Source: CAZJLN01 sp964540765
GTDB taxonomy: Bacteria; Chloroflexota; Anaerolineae; Anaerolineales; Anaerolineaceae
Assembly (NCBI GenBank): GCA_964540765.1
Contig: CAZINW010000036.1
Location: 1-21,356 of the forward strand
DNA: 21,356 nucleotides
Reading direction: 5' to 3'
Below are positions 14,394 to 21,356 of the stretch, in pieces. Both the position numbers and the translations under genes were made by a program. Positions within the stretch are counted from its first letter, which is position 1. Every line of letters begins with the position of its first letter. The notes under the pieces are model-generated. The model was not told the origin of the DNA and did no database searches. It saw nothing but the letters and a program-made list of their open reading frames with translations.

Positions 14394-15635
14394 TTGTTTT
14401 ATGTAGGTGGAACCGCAGCGATTGCGCAGATCATAGTTATGGTGCAGTCGTTTCTCTTGGCGAGATGGCTTGGCCCGGATAAATATGCAATCATTGTTGC
14501 TAACTTTAGCCTGTGTAGTTTATGTTCTTTCCTGGTAAATTGGGGATTGGATACGTGGTTATTACGCACGTCTTCGCAACAGCAAGATCAAAAACAGTTG
14601 GCAGGTATAGTTTTAGTGATCAAAATGGTCTTTGGCCTGGTATGGGGAATCTTACTTATAACCATTGCACCCAGTTTAAAACCACTGATTTATTTACCCT
14701 CAATTTTAGGTTTGGCCATTGCTGGAATTTTTATTGAATCTGCAACCAATACACTCTATATTGTCTTCTTCACAACAAACAGGTTCAACCAATCTTCCAT
14801 TATTCTCATTATTTCAAGACTTTGTCGGTTGCTGGTGACTGTCTTATTAATAATTCTCAAAAACGACAATCTACTCTATTTTGTCGTGCTTCGCGTCCTT
14901 GTAGACTTGATATTTTTAGGAGTTGCCTGGGTCAAAATAAAACCTGATATTCGGATTAGAGAGGTAGGACAATATCGGAAAGTTTTTACCAACGCTTTGC
15001 CTTATAGTTGGTCAGATTTGCTTTCAGTTGTTTATAATCAATCTGATATCAACATTGTCTCCTTTTTGTCCGACAATTTACAAACCATTAGTTTTTATTC
15101 ATTGGCAATAAATCTGATGAATGTAATTTTTGCAGTGATCCAGGCATTGCAGAATGTAGTTATCCCAGTGCTCACACGATTACACTCACAAGGCTCGAGA
15201 ATAATAAAAAAAGGATCTATTTTAACAATAATCGGATTTGGACTGCTTGGGTTGGCATTGTATTTGGTCGTTATAGTTTTTGGGAGAGACGTAGTTGATT
15301 TAGCTTTGGATTCCACTTATACAGTGTCTGGAACTTATCTGGTTAAAATAGCTCCGATTTTGCTGTTCAGATCCTTAACGATTGGATTAACGGCAATTAT
15401 TATTTCTATTAATCAACAAAAATTGAGACTGATCCCTCAGACCATCACAGTGCTAGCAAAGATACTAATCAGCATCGCGATCTTTCCAATCTGGCAGGTC
15501 ACGGGATTAACTTGGGTATATATTTATAGTGAATTGGTGCTGATGCTTTGGTACTTATGGATTGTTATTTGGTGGTTTATGCATGAAATAAAAAATCAAA
15601 ATGTAACTAATCATCAAGGACTGATTGGGCAATGA
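14394..15635 (+). CDS. Wzx-like polysaccharide flippase (MATE/MVF superfamily)
   Basis: Integral membrane protein of 413 residues with about 12 hydrophobic helices, of the oligosaccharide-flippase type that moves lipid-linked repeat units across the cytoplasmic membrane. The N-terminus LFYVGGTAAIAQIIVMVQSF is typical of the first helix; PYSWSDLLSVVYNQSDINIV lies mid-protein, matching the usual start of the second half. The TTG start at 14394 is uncertain. The same frame stays open back to 14310, and the residues just before (KTKRYVNS) look like a normal flippase N-terminus, so a non-standard start near 14358-14367 behind AGGAG (14351-14355) is possible. The stop overlaps the next gene (ATGA), showing coupling with the downstream glycosyltransferase. 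Confidence 0.86.
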   Translation: MFYVGGTAAIAQIIVMVQSFLLARWLGPDKYAIIVANFSLCSLCSFLVNWGLDTWLLRTSSQQQDQKQLAGIVLVIKMVFGLVWGILLITIAPSLKPLIYLPSILGLAIAGIFIESATNTLYIVFFTTNRFNQSSIILIISRLCRLLVTVLLIILKNDNLLYFVVLRVLVDLIFLGVAWVKIKPDIRIREVGQYRKVFTNALPYSWSDLLSVVYNQSDINIVSFLSDNLQTISFYSLAINLMNVIFAVIQALQNVVIPVLTRLHSQGSRIIKKGSILTIIGFGLLGLALYLVVIVFGRDVVDLALDSTYTVSGTYLVKIAPILLFRSLTIGLTAIIISINQQKLRLIPQTITVLAKILISIAIFPIWQVTGLTWVYIYSELVLMLWYLWIVIWWFMHEIKNQNVTNHQGLIGQ

Positions 15636-16810
15636 AACTAAATATTGCCATGATTTGTTTCAATATTGAAGGTCGTGGAACTTATCAGCGAGCCTATAAC
15701 TTGGCAGTTGAACTTACCAAGCTTGGGCACCAGGTCACGATATTGGCGGCCAACATTACTGGAAGCAGTGTGATTGAGAAAAGCGTCGACAGTATAAGAA
15801 TTGTTACCTTTCCCAGGTTGTTTAATAAGCTGTTTTTTTCAGGTTGGGGTTTGTATGAAATCATGAGACGTATCCTGTGGTTAAGGAAACAGCGGTTTGA
15901 CCTTGTCCATTCTTTTGAACTACGACCAACTTGTCTTTATCCAGCACTTGTCTTACGAAAAAGGGGATCTGTTTTATTGACGGATTGGGCTGATTGGTTT
16001 GGAAGGGGTGGTTCTGTTGAAGAGCGTCCAAATTACTTGATCCGGTCTTTTCTGAGACCGATCGAGACTTATTATGAGGAAAAATTTCGCACAAAAGCCA
16101 AAGGCACTACAGTGATATGTACTGCGCTCTATCATAAGGCGATTGAACTTGGGGTAAAACCGCATGATCTTTTGTACTTGAATAATGGGTTTAATAATCC
16201 TGAACTTCATCCGATTGGCCAGGCACTTGCCCGCAATAAAATAGGTATATCAGCCGACGACTTTTTGGTCGGATATGTAGGATCAGGTTTTTCAAAAGAC
16301 ATGGAATTGATGTATGAGTCTTTTGAGATAATTTCAAAAAAGATCCCCTGTATAAAGCTCTTACATATAGGAAGAAGTAATTACTTTGTGTCTCCCCATT
16401 CACAAATTATTCAAACAGGTCCTGTAAGTATGGAAATGTTAAATATTTATCTTTCAGCGTGCAACATATTTTGGTTGCCTTTATCTAATATAAATGCCAA
16501 CATTGGTCGTTTCCCCATTAAATTGAGTGATTATCTAACAATTGGAAGACCGACTGTAAGTACAGCGGTTGGAGATTTACCTTTGATATTTGAAAAATAT
16601 GACATTGGTTTGTTGGCTGCAGCCAACCCGGTTAATATCGCCGAAAAGGTATGTACTCTTTATAATAACCAAAGCCTTTTGTTTAATATAAGTAAAAATG
16701 CGTTGACATTGTCAAATTCTTCAGACAATAGCTGGCAAGCAAGAGCGAAGGAATTGGAGCAATTTTATTATAGAATGATTGGGCAGCCTGGAACGGGGGT
16801 GGTTGATTGA
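15632..16810 (+). CDS. GT4-family glycosyltransferase
   Basis: GT-B fold glycosyltransferase of 392 residues. The N-terminal domain starts MKLNIAMICFNIEGRGTYQR, with the acceptor loop NIEGRGTYQRAYNLA (11-25), followed by LTDWADWFGRGG. The C-terminal domain opens at VGYVGSGFSKDMELM and carries GRFPIKLSDYLTIGRPTVST (292-311), equivalent to the nucleotide-sugar-binding segment. The Glu of many relatives is replaced by Asp 300 in LSDYL. The start overlaps the flippase stop (ATGA) and its stop overlaps the methyltransferase start (TTGA), placing it in a three-gene translationally coupled block. Sugar specificity cannot be deduced. Confidence 0.88.
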   Translation: MKLNIAMICFNIEGRGTYQRAYNLAVELTKLGHQVTILAANITGSSVIEKSVDSIRIVTFPRLFNKLFFSGWGLYEIMRRILWLRKQRFDLVHSFELRPTCLYPALVLRKRGSVLLTDWADWFGRGGSVEERPNYLIRSFLRPIETYYEEKFRTKAKGTTVICTALYHKAIELGVKPHDLLYLNNGFNNPELHPIGQALARNKIGISADDFLVGYVGSGFSKDMELMYESFEIISKKIPCIKLLHIGRSNYFVSPHSQIIQTGPVSMEMLNIYLSACNIFWLPLSNINANIGRFPIKLSDYLTIGRPTVSTAVGDLPLIFEKYDIGLLAAANPVNIAEKVCTLYNNQSLLFNISKNALTLSNSSDNSWQARAKELEQFYYRMIGQPGTGVVD

Positions 16811-17763
16811 TCTCTAACAACTTTGAATGCAAACGCTGTTCATCAACCGATTTTATTTTATTACACCCTGGGAGGGATCGCTTACATGGCATTACGGGTA
16901 AGTTTACAGTAGACAAATGCAAGAATTGTGGCTTGATCGCAGTGCATCCACCACTATCGCTTGGTCAAATTGAGAAGTATTATCCCAGTGACTATGTTTC
17001 TTATCCGATAGCGATAGAAGATGAAAAATCATGGTTTCGAAAATTCGACCGTAAAGTAGGCGTGAACAAACGGTGTGATGCTATTTTGAAGCGTGTTGGA
17101 TCGAAGAGGGGTCGGATTTTGGATATTGGCTGCGCAACGGGGATATTCTTAAACAGAATGAAGCAACGTGGCTGGGATTGTTATGGGGTTGAACCGTCAG
17201 ATTTTGCTGCTGATTATGCACAGAAGCGTTTTTCTTTGGATGTGTTCCATGGATATTTGGATGATAGTCTCTTTGAAGATTCATTTTTTGATGTAATTAC
17301 TCTTTGGGATGTAATGGAACATACCCCAGATCCTCTGGATACACTCAGGACAATATCACGTATCCTCAAACCAGATGGATTGCTTGTGATAACGACTCCA
17401 AACGCCAACGCGTGGGAACGAAGCCTGTTTGGCAAGTATTGGGCAGGTTGGGATGTCCCCCGACATTACCATGTTTTTACAATAAACACGATCAAGGATT
17501 TATTAAACCAGGCTTCTTTTTGTATAAAAGAGATTATAAGCTTCACTGGTGGCCATGGTGCTTTCGTTATCTCTCTCCAGTTTGTTTTATCTAACAAACG
17601 ACTTCCAACGTGGGTTAAAAAAATGATTTTGGTCATATTCCGATCGATTCCATGCAGAATGATTGCTTATCCTTATTTTGCAATTGCAGGCAGGTTAAAT
17701 CGTAGTTCAATCATGACAGTGTTTGCCAGGAAGATTAATAATCAACAGGAATACATTCGGTAA
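16807..17763 (+). CDS. Class I SAM-dependent methyltransferase with N-terminal zinc-ribbon-like motif
   Basis: A 318-residue methyltransferase of the Methyltransf_23 type, probably modifying a sugar or lipid-linked glycan. An N-terminal Cys4 motif, C8-x2-C11 and C38-x2-C41, suggests a small zinc ribbon. The SAM-binding motif I ILDIGCATG is at 104-112 with the acidic strand-2 end YGVEPS at 126-131; LWDVMEHTPDP (167-177) and LLVITTPNANAWE (192-204) are motifs characteristic of this subgroup. PRHYHVFT (218-225) is also typical. The start is TTG at 16807, overlapping the previous stop as TTGA. The C-terminal 70 residues contain hydrophobic stretches that may associate with the membrane. Confidence 0.88.
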   Translation: MISNNFECKRCSSTDFILLHPGRDRLHGITGKFTVDKCKNCGLIAVHPPLSLGQIEKYYPSDYVSYPIAIEDEKSWFRKFDRKVGVNKRCDAILKRVGSKRGRILDIGCATGIFLNRMKQRGWDCYGVEPSDFAADYAQKRFSLDVFHGYLDDSLFEDSFFDVITLWDVMEHTPDPLDTLRTISRILKPDGLLVITTPNANAWERSLFGKYWAGWDVPRHYHVFTINTIKDLLNQASFCIKEIISFTGGHGAFVISLQFVLSNKRLPTWVKKMILVIFRSIPCRMIAYPYFAIAGRLNRSSIMTVFARKINNQQEYIR

Positions 17764-17912
17764 TTTCTTTTTGCCAGGGCATCGGATCGTTCGAATTTCA
17801 GAAGATTTAAAGGTGGACCATATTATTGAAAAGCAACTTTAGGGAGAAATTAAAAAATTTGAATGGATTTGAACATATATCAAGATTTTGCGGATTTAAC
17901 CCTTAAGAAGTA

Positions 17913-17940
17913 TTGAAAAGTAAACAAAAAAATCTATAAT
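17913..17940 (+). promoter_or_regulatory. Strong sigma-70-type promoter of the secreted repeat protein gene
   Basis: TTGAAA (17913-17918) and a perfect TATAAT (17935-17940) are separated by 16 bp. They lie about 40 bp upstream of the ATG at 17979, which has an ideal AAGGAG (17967-17972). With the downstream terminator this defines a compact single-gene transcription unit. The rest of the 215-bp gap from 17764 is AT-rich with no other recognised feature. Confidence 0.7.
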
Positions 17941-17978
17941 AAGGGAAATTCAGGAACTTTAGACACAAGGAGATCTCT

Positions 17979-19382
17979 ATGCTTAAAAAAGTACTATCAG
18001 TATTGTTTGTTTTGACGATCGTGTTAGGTGTCGCATCAACTCCCGTTAGTGCAGCAGTTCCCACAGATTACGAATCGAGTATTCAGGTTCGAAATCTCAC
18101 AGCCACTGCTGGAGAAATCTCATTAACTTTTTACGATTTGGATGGAAATATTGTCGGAACGCCATTCAATGATCCAATTGCTGCTAATGAAACCAAGAGC
18201 TACTATAGAAGCACGATGCCTGTAACAGCTGGTTTTGATGGTTCAGTGGTGATTGCCTCATCGGTTGAAACAGCTGCCATGTCCAACCTTGTTGGTTTGA
18301 ATGCCAGCAGCAGCCCCATCAGCTATGCCGCATATGGTGGCTTTTCAACGGGTTCAACTGAAGTCTACCTGCCGACGCTGTTCAAAGCCAACTATGGATA
18401 TAATACATTCTTCTATGTTCAGAACACGGGTTCAGCCAGTACGGATGTAAGTATTACCTATAGTGATGGCACGACAAATTCCATAGCAGGACTTCTGCCG
18501 GGTCAGTCCAATGTGATAAAGCAGGCTGATGAAACCCATCCTCTTATGGTCTTTTCTGCTACACTGACCGCTGCCAGCTCAGACATTGCCGTCGCTGTGG
18601 TTGAAGAAGGTAACACACTGTTTTCGTATGATGGATTTGGATCGGGCACTACCAATCCAATCATGCCTCTCATTAACCAGAATAACTATGGTTATTTCAC
18701 CGGTGTCCAAATCCAAAATACAGGTGCTACAGATAGCATTGTTACTGTAGCATATACCCCTGCTGGAGCCGGTACAGCCTGCACAGAACGTCGTACGGTG
18801 CCGGCTGGTGGCTCTGAAACCTTCTCCCAGTATGTTTTCTATCAACCAAAAAATGAAACAGATCCGAATTTTGAAACAACCTGTATTATGGGTGAAACAT
18901 TCATCGGTTCTGCCAAGGTTACAATCAACACAGAAACCATACCACTTGTATCTGTGGTTAACCAACTTCAGATTGCGGATAATAAAGGTGGTGCTTACGG
19001 TGCCTTTAATGCCGCTGATGGTGAGCAGAAAATCATTTATCCTCTGATCATGGATCGCAACTATGGTTATTTCACCAGTTGGAGTATTGTGAATGTGGGA
19101 GCAGCAGCAATTCCTGTGGGTGAATTGGTTTGCCATGTGACCGGAACAGGTAGTGCTGGCCCTGTTGATATCTACATTGATAATACCGCTGAGATTTTGG
19201 TTGATGGAAGCTGGACTCTAAACCATCAGAATTTGATTGCTGACGGCTTTGTTGGCGGCGCAACCTGTGTTGGACCTGCTGGAGCAAAGTTGATTGGGAC
19301 CTCAAACCAGTTGGGTATTGGTACCACGTGGAAAGGCAAAGATACCCTGTTAGTGTCTGAAGGATTTGTGGTTGCCCCCTAG
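17979..19382 (+). CDS. Secreted protein with NYGY-type beta repeats
   Basis: 467 residues; function unknown. A clear signal peptide (KK at 3-4, hydrophobic 5-21, likely cleavage after VSA at residue 25) sends it out of the cell. The mature part looks all-beta and repetitive. The motif P-x-(L/I)-x4-5-NYGY-x-T followed by a (V/I)QNTG-like strand occurs at about 132-152, 230-248 and 355-373, and an N-terminal unit (about 34-100, SSIQVRNLTATAGEISLTFYDLDG) looks like a divergent copy. Four cysteines lie in the last two units. No membrane anchor, LPXTG or catalytic motif is seen. The strong promoter and ribosome-binding site and the monocistronic terminator suggest abundant expression, so a surface-layer, sheath or adhesin-like role is plausible but inferred. 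Confidence 0.85.
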   Translation: MLKKVLSVLFVLTIVLGVASTPVSAAVPTDYESSIQVRNLTATAGEISLTFYDLDGNIVGTPFNDPIAANETKSYYRSTMPVTAGFDGSVVIASSVETAAMSNLVGLNASSSPISYAAYGGFSTGSTEVYLPTLFKANYGYNTFFYVQNTGSASTDVSITYSDGTTNSIAGLLPGQSNVIKQADETHPLMVFSATLTAASSDIAVAVVEEGNTLFSYDGFGSGTTNPIMPLINQNNYGYFTGVQIQNTGATDSIVTVAYTPAGAGTACTERRTVPAGGSETFSQYVFYQPKNETDPNFETTCIMGETFIGSAKVTINTETIPLVSVVNQLQIADNKGGAYGAFNAADGEQKIIYPLIMDRNYGYFTSWSIVNVGAAAIPVGELVCHVTGTGSAGPVDIYIDNTAEILVDGSWTLNHQNLIADGFVGGATCVGPAGAKLIGTSNQLGIGTTWKGKDTLLVSEGFVVAP

Positions 19383-19403
19383 TCTTCCTTTTTGAGTAAG
19401 AAA

Positions 19404-19437
19404 AAAGAGTTGGTTGAAAAAACCAACTCTTTTTATA
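19404..19437 (+). terminator. Rho-independent terminator after the secreted repeat protein gene
   Basis: A perfect 12-bp stem, AAAGAGTTGGTT (19404-19415) with AACCAACTCTTT (19421-19432), has a 5-nt loop GAAAA and runs into TTTATATT. It lies 21 bp after the stop codon. The A-tract on the 5' side could allow some function on the opposite strand. Confidence 0.9.
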
Positions 19438-19580
19438 TTAATTGCTTTGTTGTGAATTAATATTATGGAGCCTGTAATAAAAGAATTTACAATATGAATT
19501 AAAACCAAGGAGCAATTTGAATTGATGCCACTAACCTATGCCTGATGATTATCGTACTACCTGAAATTACTAAAAGCAAC

Positions 19581-19586
19581 TATAAT
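19581..19586 (+). promoter_or_regulatory. Candidate -10 box for the lipoprotein gene
   Basis: TATAAT lies 37 bp ahead of the lipoprotein start. No good -35 hexamer sits 16-18 bp upstream. A promoter is expected here because a strong terminator precedes this gap (19438-19622), which otherwise holds nothing recognisable. Confidence 0.35.
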
Positions 19587-19622
19587 TTAAACTAATCAGA
19601 TAAATGTTGAGAAGGAATTCTT

Positions 19623-20084
19623 ATGTCCAGACAAAAAGTAAAATTTATGATTCTTGGAATAATCTTTTTATTTGTTCTATCAGCATGCACTAAAGGCACA
19701 CAAGAAATAGTTCCGGAGGATGGAGTTGAAACGCCTGCGATTCCAACTCCAGGTGTAGACACTGGTGTAGTTTTCGGCAAGATCACCAGTAAGGCTACTG
19801 GTAAGGCACCTCAAGCAAATATCTATCTTTCAAGGAACATCACTGCTGAACAAACTGAGGTTCCCGCAATGCTTTCCTTCTCTTATCAAACCAATCCACG
19901 GGCTCAAGTTGATGAAAACGGAAATTTTTATTTTAGTGATGTGCCAGTTGGTGTTTATGCTATCACTTTGTGGACACCCCCTAACGATGCATACTTCATT
20001 CCTAATGAAACTGGGCAGGATTATTTGTGGGTGGTTGTAAAAGCGGGTGAGTTATTGGATATGGGAGAAATTCAAGCCCCTTGA
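19623..20084 (+). CDS. Small lipoprotein with carboxypeptidase-regulatory-like (Ig-fold) domain
   Basis: 153 residues. An N-terminal hydrophobic segment ends in the lipobox LSAC with Cys 22 as the expected lipidation site, so the mature protein should be anchored on the outer face of the membrane. A Pro/Thr/Glu-rich linker (about 25-48) leads to a domain starting GVVFGKITSKATGKAPQANIYL and containing VDENGNFYFSDVPVGVYAITLW. This is the pattern of carboxypeptidase-regulatory-like or prealbumin-type beta sandwiches, which are non-catalytic. The start ATG follows AGAAGGAA (19610-19617). Its stop overlaps a TTG start of the following glycosyltransferase (TTGA), so the two are probably co-translated. 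Specific partner unknown. Confidence 0.82.
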   Translation: MSRQKVKFMILGIIFLFVLSACTKGTQEIVPEDGVETPAIPTPGVDTGVVFGKITSKATGKAPQANIYLSRNITAEQTEVPAMLSFSYQTNPRAQVDENGNFYFSDVPVGVYAITLWTPPNDAYFIPNETGQDYLWVVVKAGELLDMGEIQAP

Positions 20085-21016
20085 ATCGTATACTTTTGAC
20101 TAACTCAAAAGCAATGACTGACGAAAAAGTCATTGTGGTTACTGTGAATTGGAATCGCTATGAGGATACATGCGCATGCCTGGATTCATTAATTGCTCAG
20201 GAAGGCGTGCAAGTTGATCTTATTGTTGTGGATAATGGTTCGACTGATAATTCCGAAACAAGATTGCGAGAGAAATACCCCCAATTAAGGATCTGCAAAT
20301 CGGAGAAAAATCTTGGATTTGCGGGAGGCTTTAATCTGGGGATCGGGTCGGCACTCAACCTTGATGCTGATCGCATCATGATCATTAATAATGATACTGT
20401 TGCTGAAGAGGGGATGATCAGGGCATTATTGGATGAAATGCATTCTGAAGAAATCGGAGTTACCTCTCCCGTTATCTATTATTTTTCGAATCCCACAAAA
20501 ATATGGTCATGCGGTGGCAACTTTAACAAAATTGTTCTCACCCCCATTAATTCGCACCACAAAAGTGAAACCTTGAGCGAACCTGTTAACCGAACTTTTC
20601 TATCGGGTTGTTGTCTTTTGATGAAAAGAGAGTTAATAGAATCCATTGGGCTTTTTGATGAAAGGTTCTTTTTATACTATGAAGATCTTGATTATTGCTT
20701 ACGAATCATGCATTCCAAATGGCGCATGAAGGTTGTGCCTGCTGCCAAACTTCTTCATAAAGTCTCTATCAGCAGTGGGGGGGAACTCTCTCCAAAAGAA
20801 AGATACTACACAGCACTGTCGAGTGGCTTGTATTATCGGAAGCACATGACCCTGGGCAATTTTATTTTCATCATTCCATTTAGAATCATCAGCACGATTT
20901 TATGGGCCTTCCGTCTTTTATTCAGGGGTAATTTTGTCGGGATGAGCGCCTTTTGGGAAGGTATGTTCGATGGTTCTGGATTGAAGAAAAGTTCTTCTGA
21001 TTACCAGATCATTTGA
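20081..21016 (+). CDS. GT2-family glycosyltransferase (rhamnosyltransferase-like)
   Basis: Inverting GT-A fold glycosyltransferase of 311 residues. VIVVTVNWNRYEDTCACLDSL (17-37), VDNGSTD (50-56), NLGFAGGFNLGI (77-88) and the metal/nucleotide site IINNDT (101-106) define GT2. FLSGCCLLMKRELIESIGLFDERFF and YYEDLDYCLR (199-208, E201/D202) are typical of WbbL/RfbF-like rhamnosyltransferases. A hydrophobic segment near 258-280 suggests membrane association. The TTG at 20081 overlaps the lipoprotein stop (TTGA). The in-frame ATG at 20114 starts directly before the first strand and is a reasonable alternative, but neither has a strong ribosome-binding site. Use of dTDP-rhamnose from the rfb genes in this window is attractive but not shown by sequence. 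Confidence 0.88.
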   Translation: MNRILLTNSKAMTDEKVIVVTVNWNRYEDTCACLDSLIAQEGVQVDLIVVDNGSTDNSETRLREKYPQLRICKSEKNLGFAGGFNLGIGSALNLDADRIMIINNDTVAEEGMIRALLDEMHSEEIGVTSPVIYYFSNPTKIWSCGGNFNKIVLTPINSHHKSETLSEPVNRTFLSGCCLLMKRELIESIGLFDERFFLYYEDLDYCLRIMHSKWRMKVVPAAKLLHKVSISSGGELSPKERYYTALSSGLYYRKHMTLGNFIFIIPFRIISTILWAFRLLFRGNFVGMSAFWEGMFDGSGLKKSSSDYQII

Positions 21017-21023
21017 GTTTTTG

Positions 21024-21356
21024 TTACTTTATGATGCTTGGGATTGAAATTGTATAAATCGCTTGATATTGGACATTTCTTGAGACCTTTTCTTCCGTCT
21101 CATCTACTCCGCCTAATATGAAGAGAATCCCCTCTTGCGAGGTCACACTCATATATCTACTGAATGGTGTATCCACCAGTTCATCAAGAATTATCCAATC
21201 CTTGTTCTGAATGATGTATTCATAAAAGATAAAACTACTGGATTCACTTTCCCCCACCACAAACACCATCTCCGCCATGCTTTCCACACCAAAGGCATAC
21301 TCCGCTTCCGGCATGCTGCTTTCCTCTTCCCACGCTTTTTCTCCCTCACGGTCTCT
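21024..21356 (-). CDS. C-terminal part of a Kelch-like beta-propeller protein (5' end outside window)
   Basis: The minus-strand frame stays open to the window edge, so the 111 codons seen are the end of a longer gene; the ATG at 21314 is probably internal. The visible part contains GVESMAEMVFVVGESESSS followed by FIFYEYIIQNKDWIILDELV, then SVTSQEGILFILGG. This spacing of hydrophobic strand, Gly, Tyr and Trp, then strand-GG, is typical of Kelch repeats, with one repeat complete and parts of its neighbours. It ends about 7 bp from the GT2 stop in convergent orientation, with no obvious terminator between them. Localisation and role are unknown because the N-terminus is missing. Confidence 0.6.
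   Translation of the reverse strand, partial: RDREGEKAWEEESSMPEAEYAFGVESMAEMVFVVGESESSSFIFYEYIIQNKDWIILDELVDTPFSRYMSVTSQEGILFILGGVDETEEKVSRNVQYQAIYTISIPSIIK

Overview
The window looks like a stretch of chromosome from a Chloroflexota bacterium, most likely an Anaerolineae relative. This is inferred from the DUF3090 and SCO1664-like gene pair, frequent TTG starts, TTGA/ATGA gene overlaps, and the style of short dispersed repeats; no rRNA or other phylogenetic marker confirms it. Nearly all genes lie on the + strand.

Region 1 (1-3.9 kb) is a tightly packed dTDP-L-rhamnose operon in the order rfbC, rfbB, rfbA, rfbD, preceded by the open tail of a possible upstream gene. It makes dTDP-L-rhamnose from glucose-1-phosphate. 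The operon is peppered with a small palindromic repeat whose core is GTGCCCCATACGGGGTAC. The core occurs at five sites, always flanked by the same trinucleotide on both sides. At two sites it sits in frame inside rfbC and rfbD. I consider this the most interesting signal in the window.

Region 2 (3.9-12.9 kb) is housekeeping. It starts with a gap containing degenerate 7-bp repeats, followed by dnaE (replicative polymerase alpha subunit), a DUF3090 gene, an SCO1664-like kinase-fold gene, hom (homoserine dehydrogenase without an ACT domain), folK, and a large multi-spanning membrane protein that resembles GT-C glycosyltransferases.

Region 3 (12.9-17.8 kb) is visibly more AT-rich and encodes polysaccharide functions: a GT4 glycosyltransferase, a Wzx-like flippase, a second GT4 glycosyltransferase and a SAM-dependent methyltransferase. 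The last three overlap by 4 bp each. A short frameshifted stretch resembling the start of a CheY/CheB receiver domain lies just upstream of the flippase. The rhamnose made by region 1 could feed glycans assembled here, but that is inference.

Region 4 (17.8-21.4 kb) begins with a strong promoter and a secreted protein built from NYGY-type repeats, closed by a clear intrinsic terminator. A small lipoprotein gene follows, translationally coupled to a GT2 (rhamnosyltransferase-like) gene. The window ends with the C-terminal part of a convergent, minus-strand Kelch-like gene. No tRNA, rRNA, CRISPR array, insertion sequence or prophage gene was seen.
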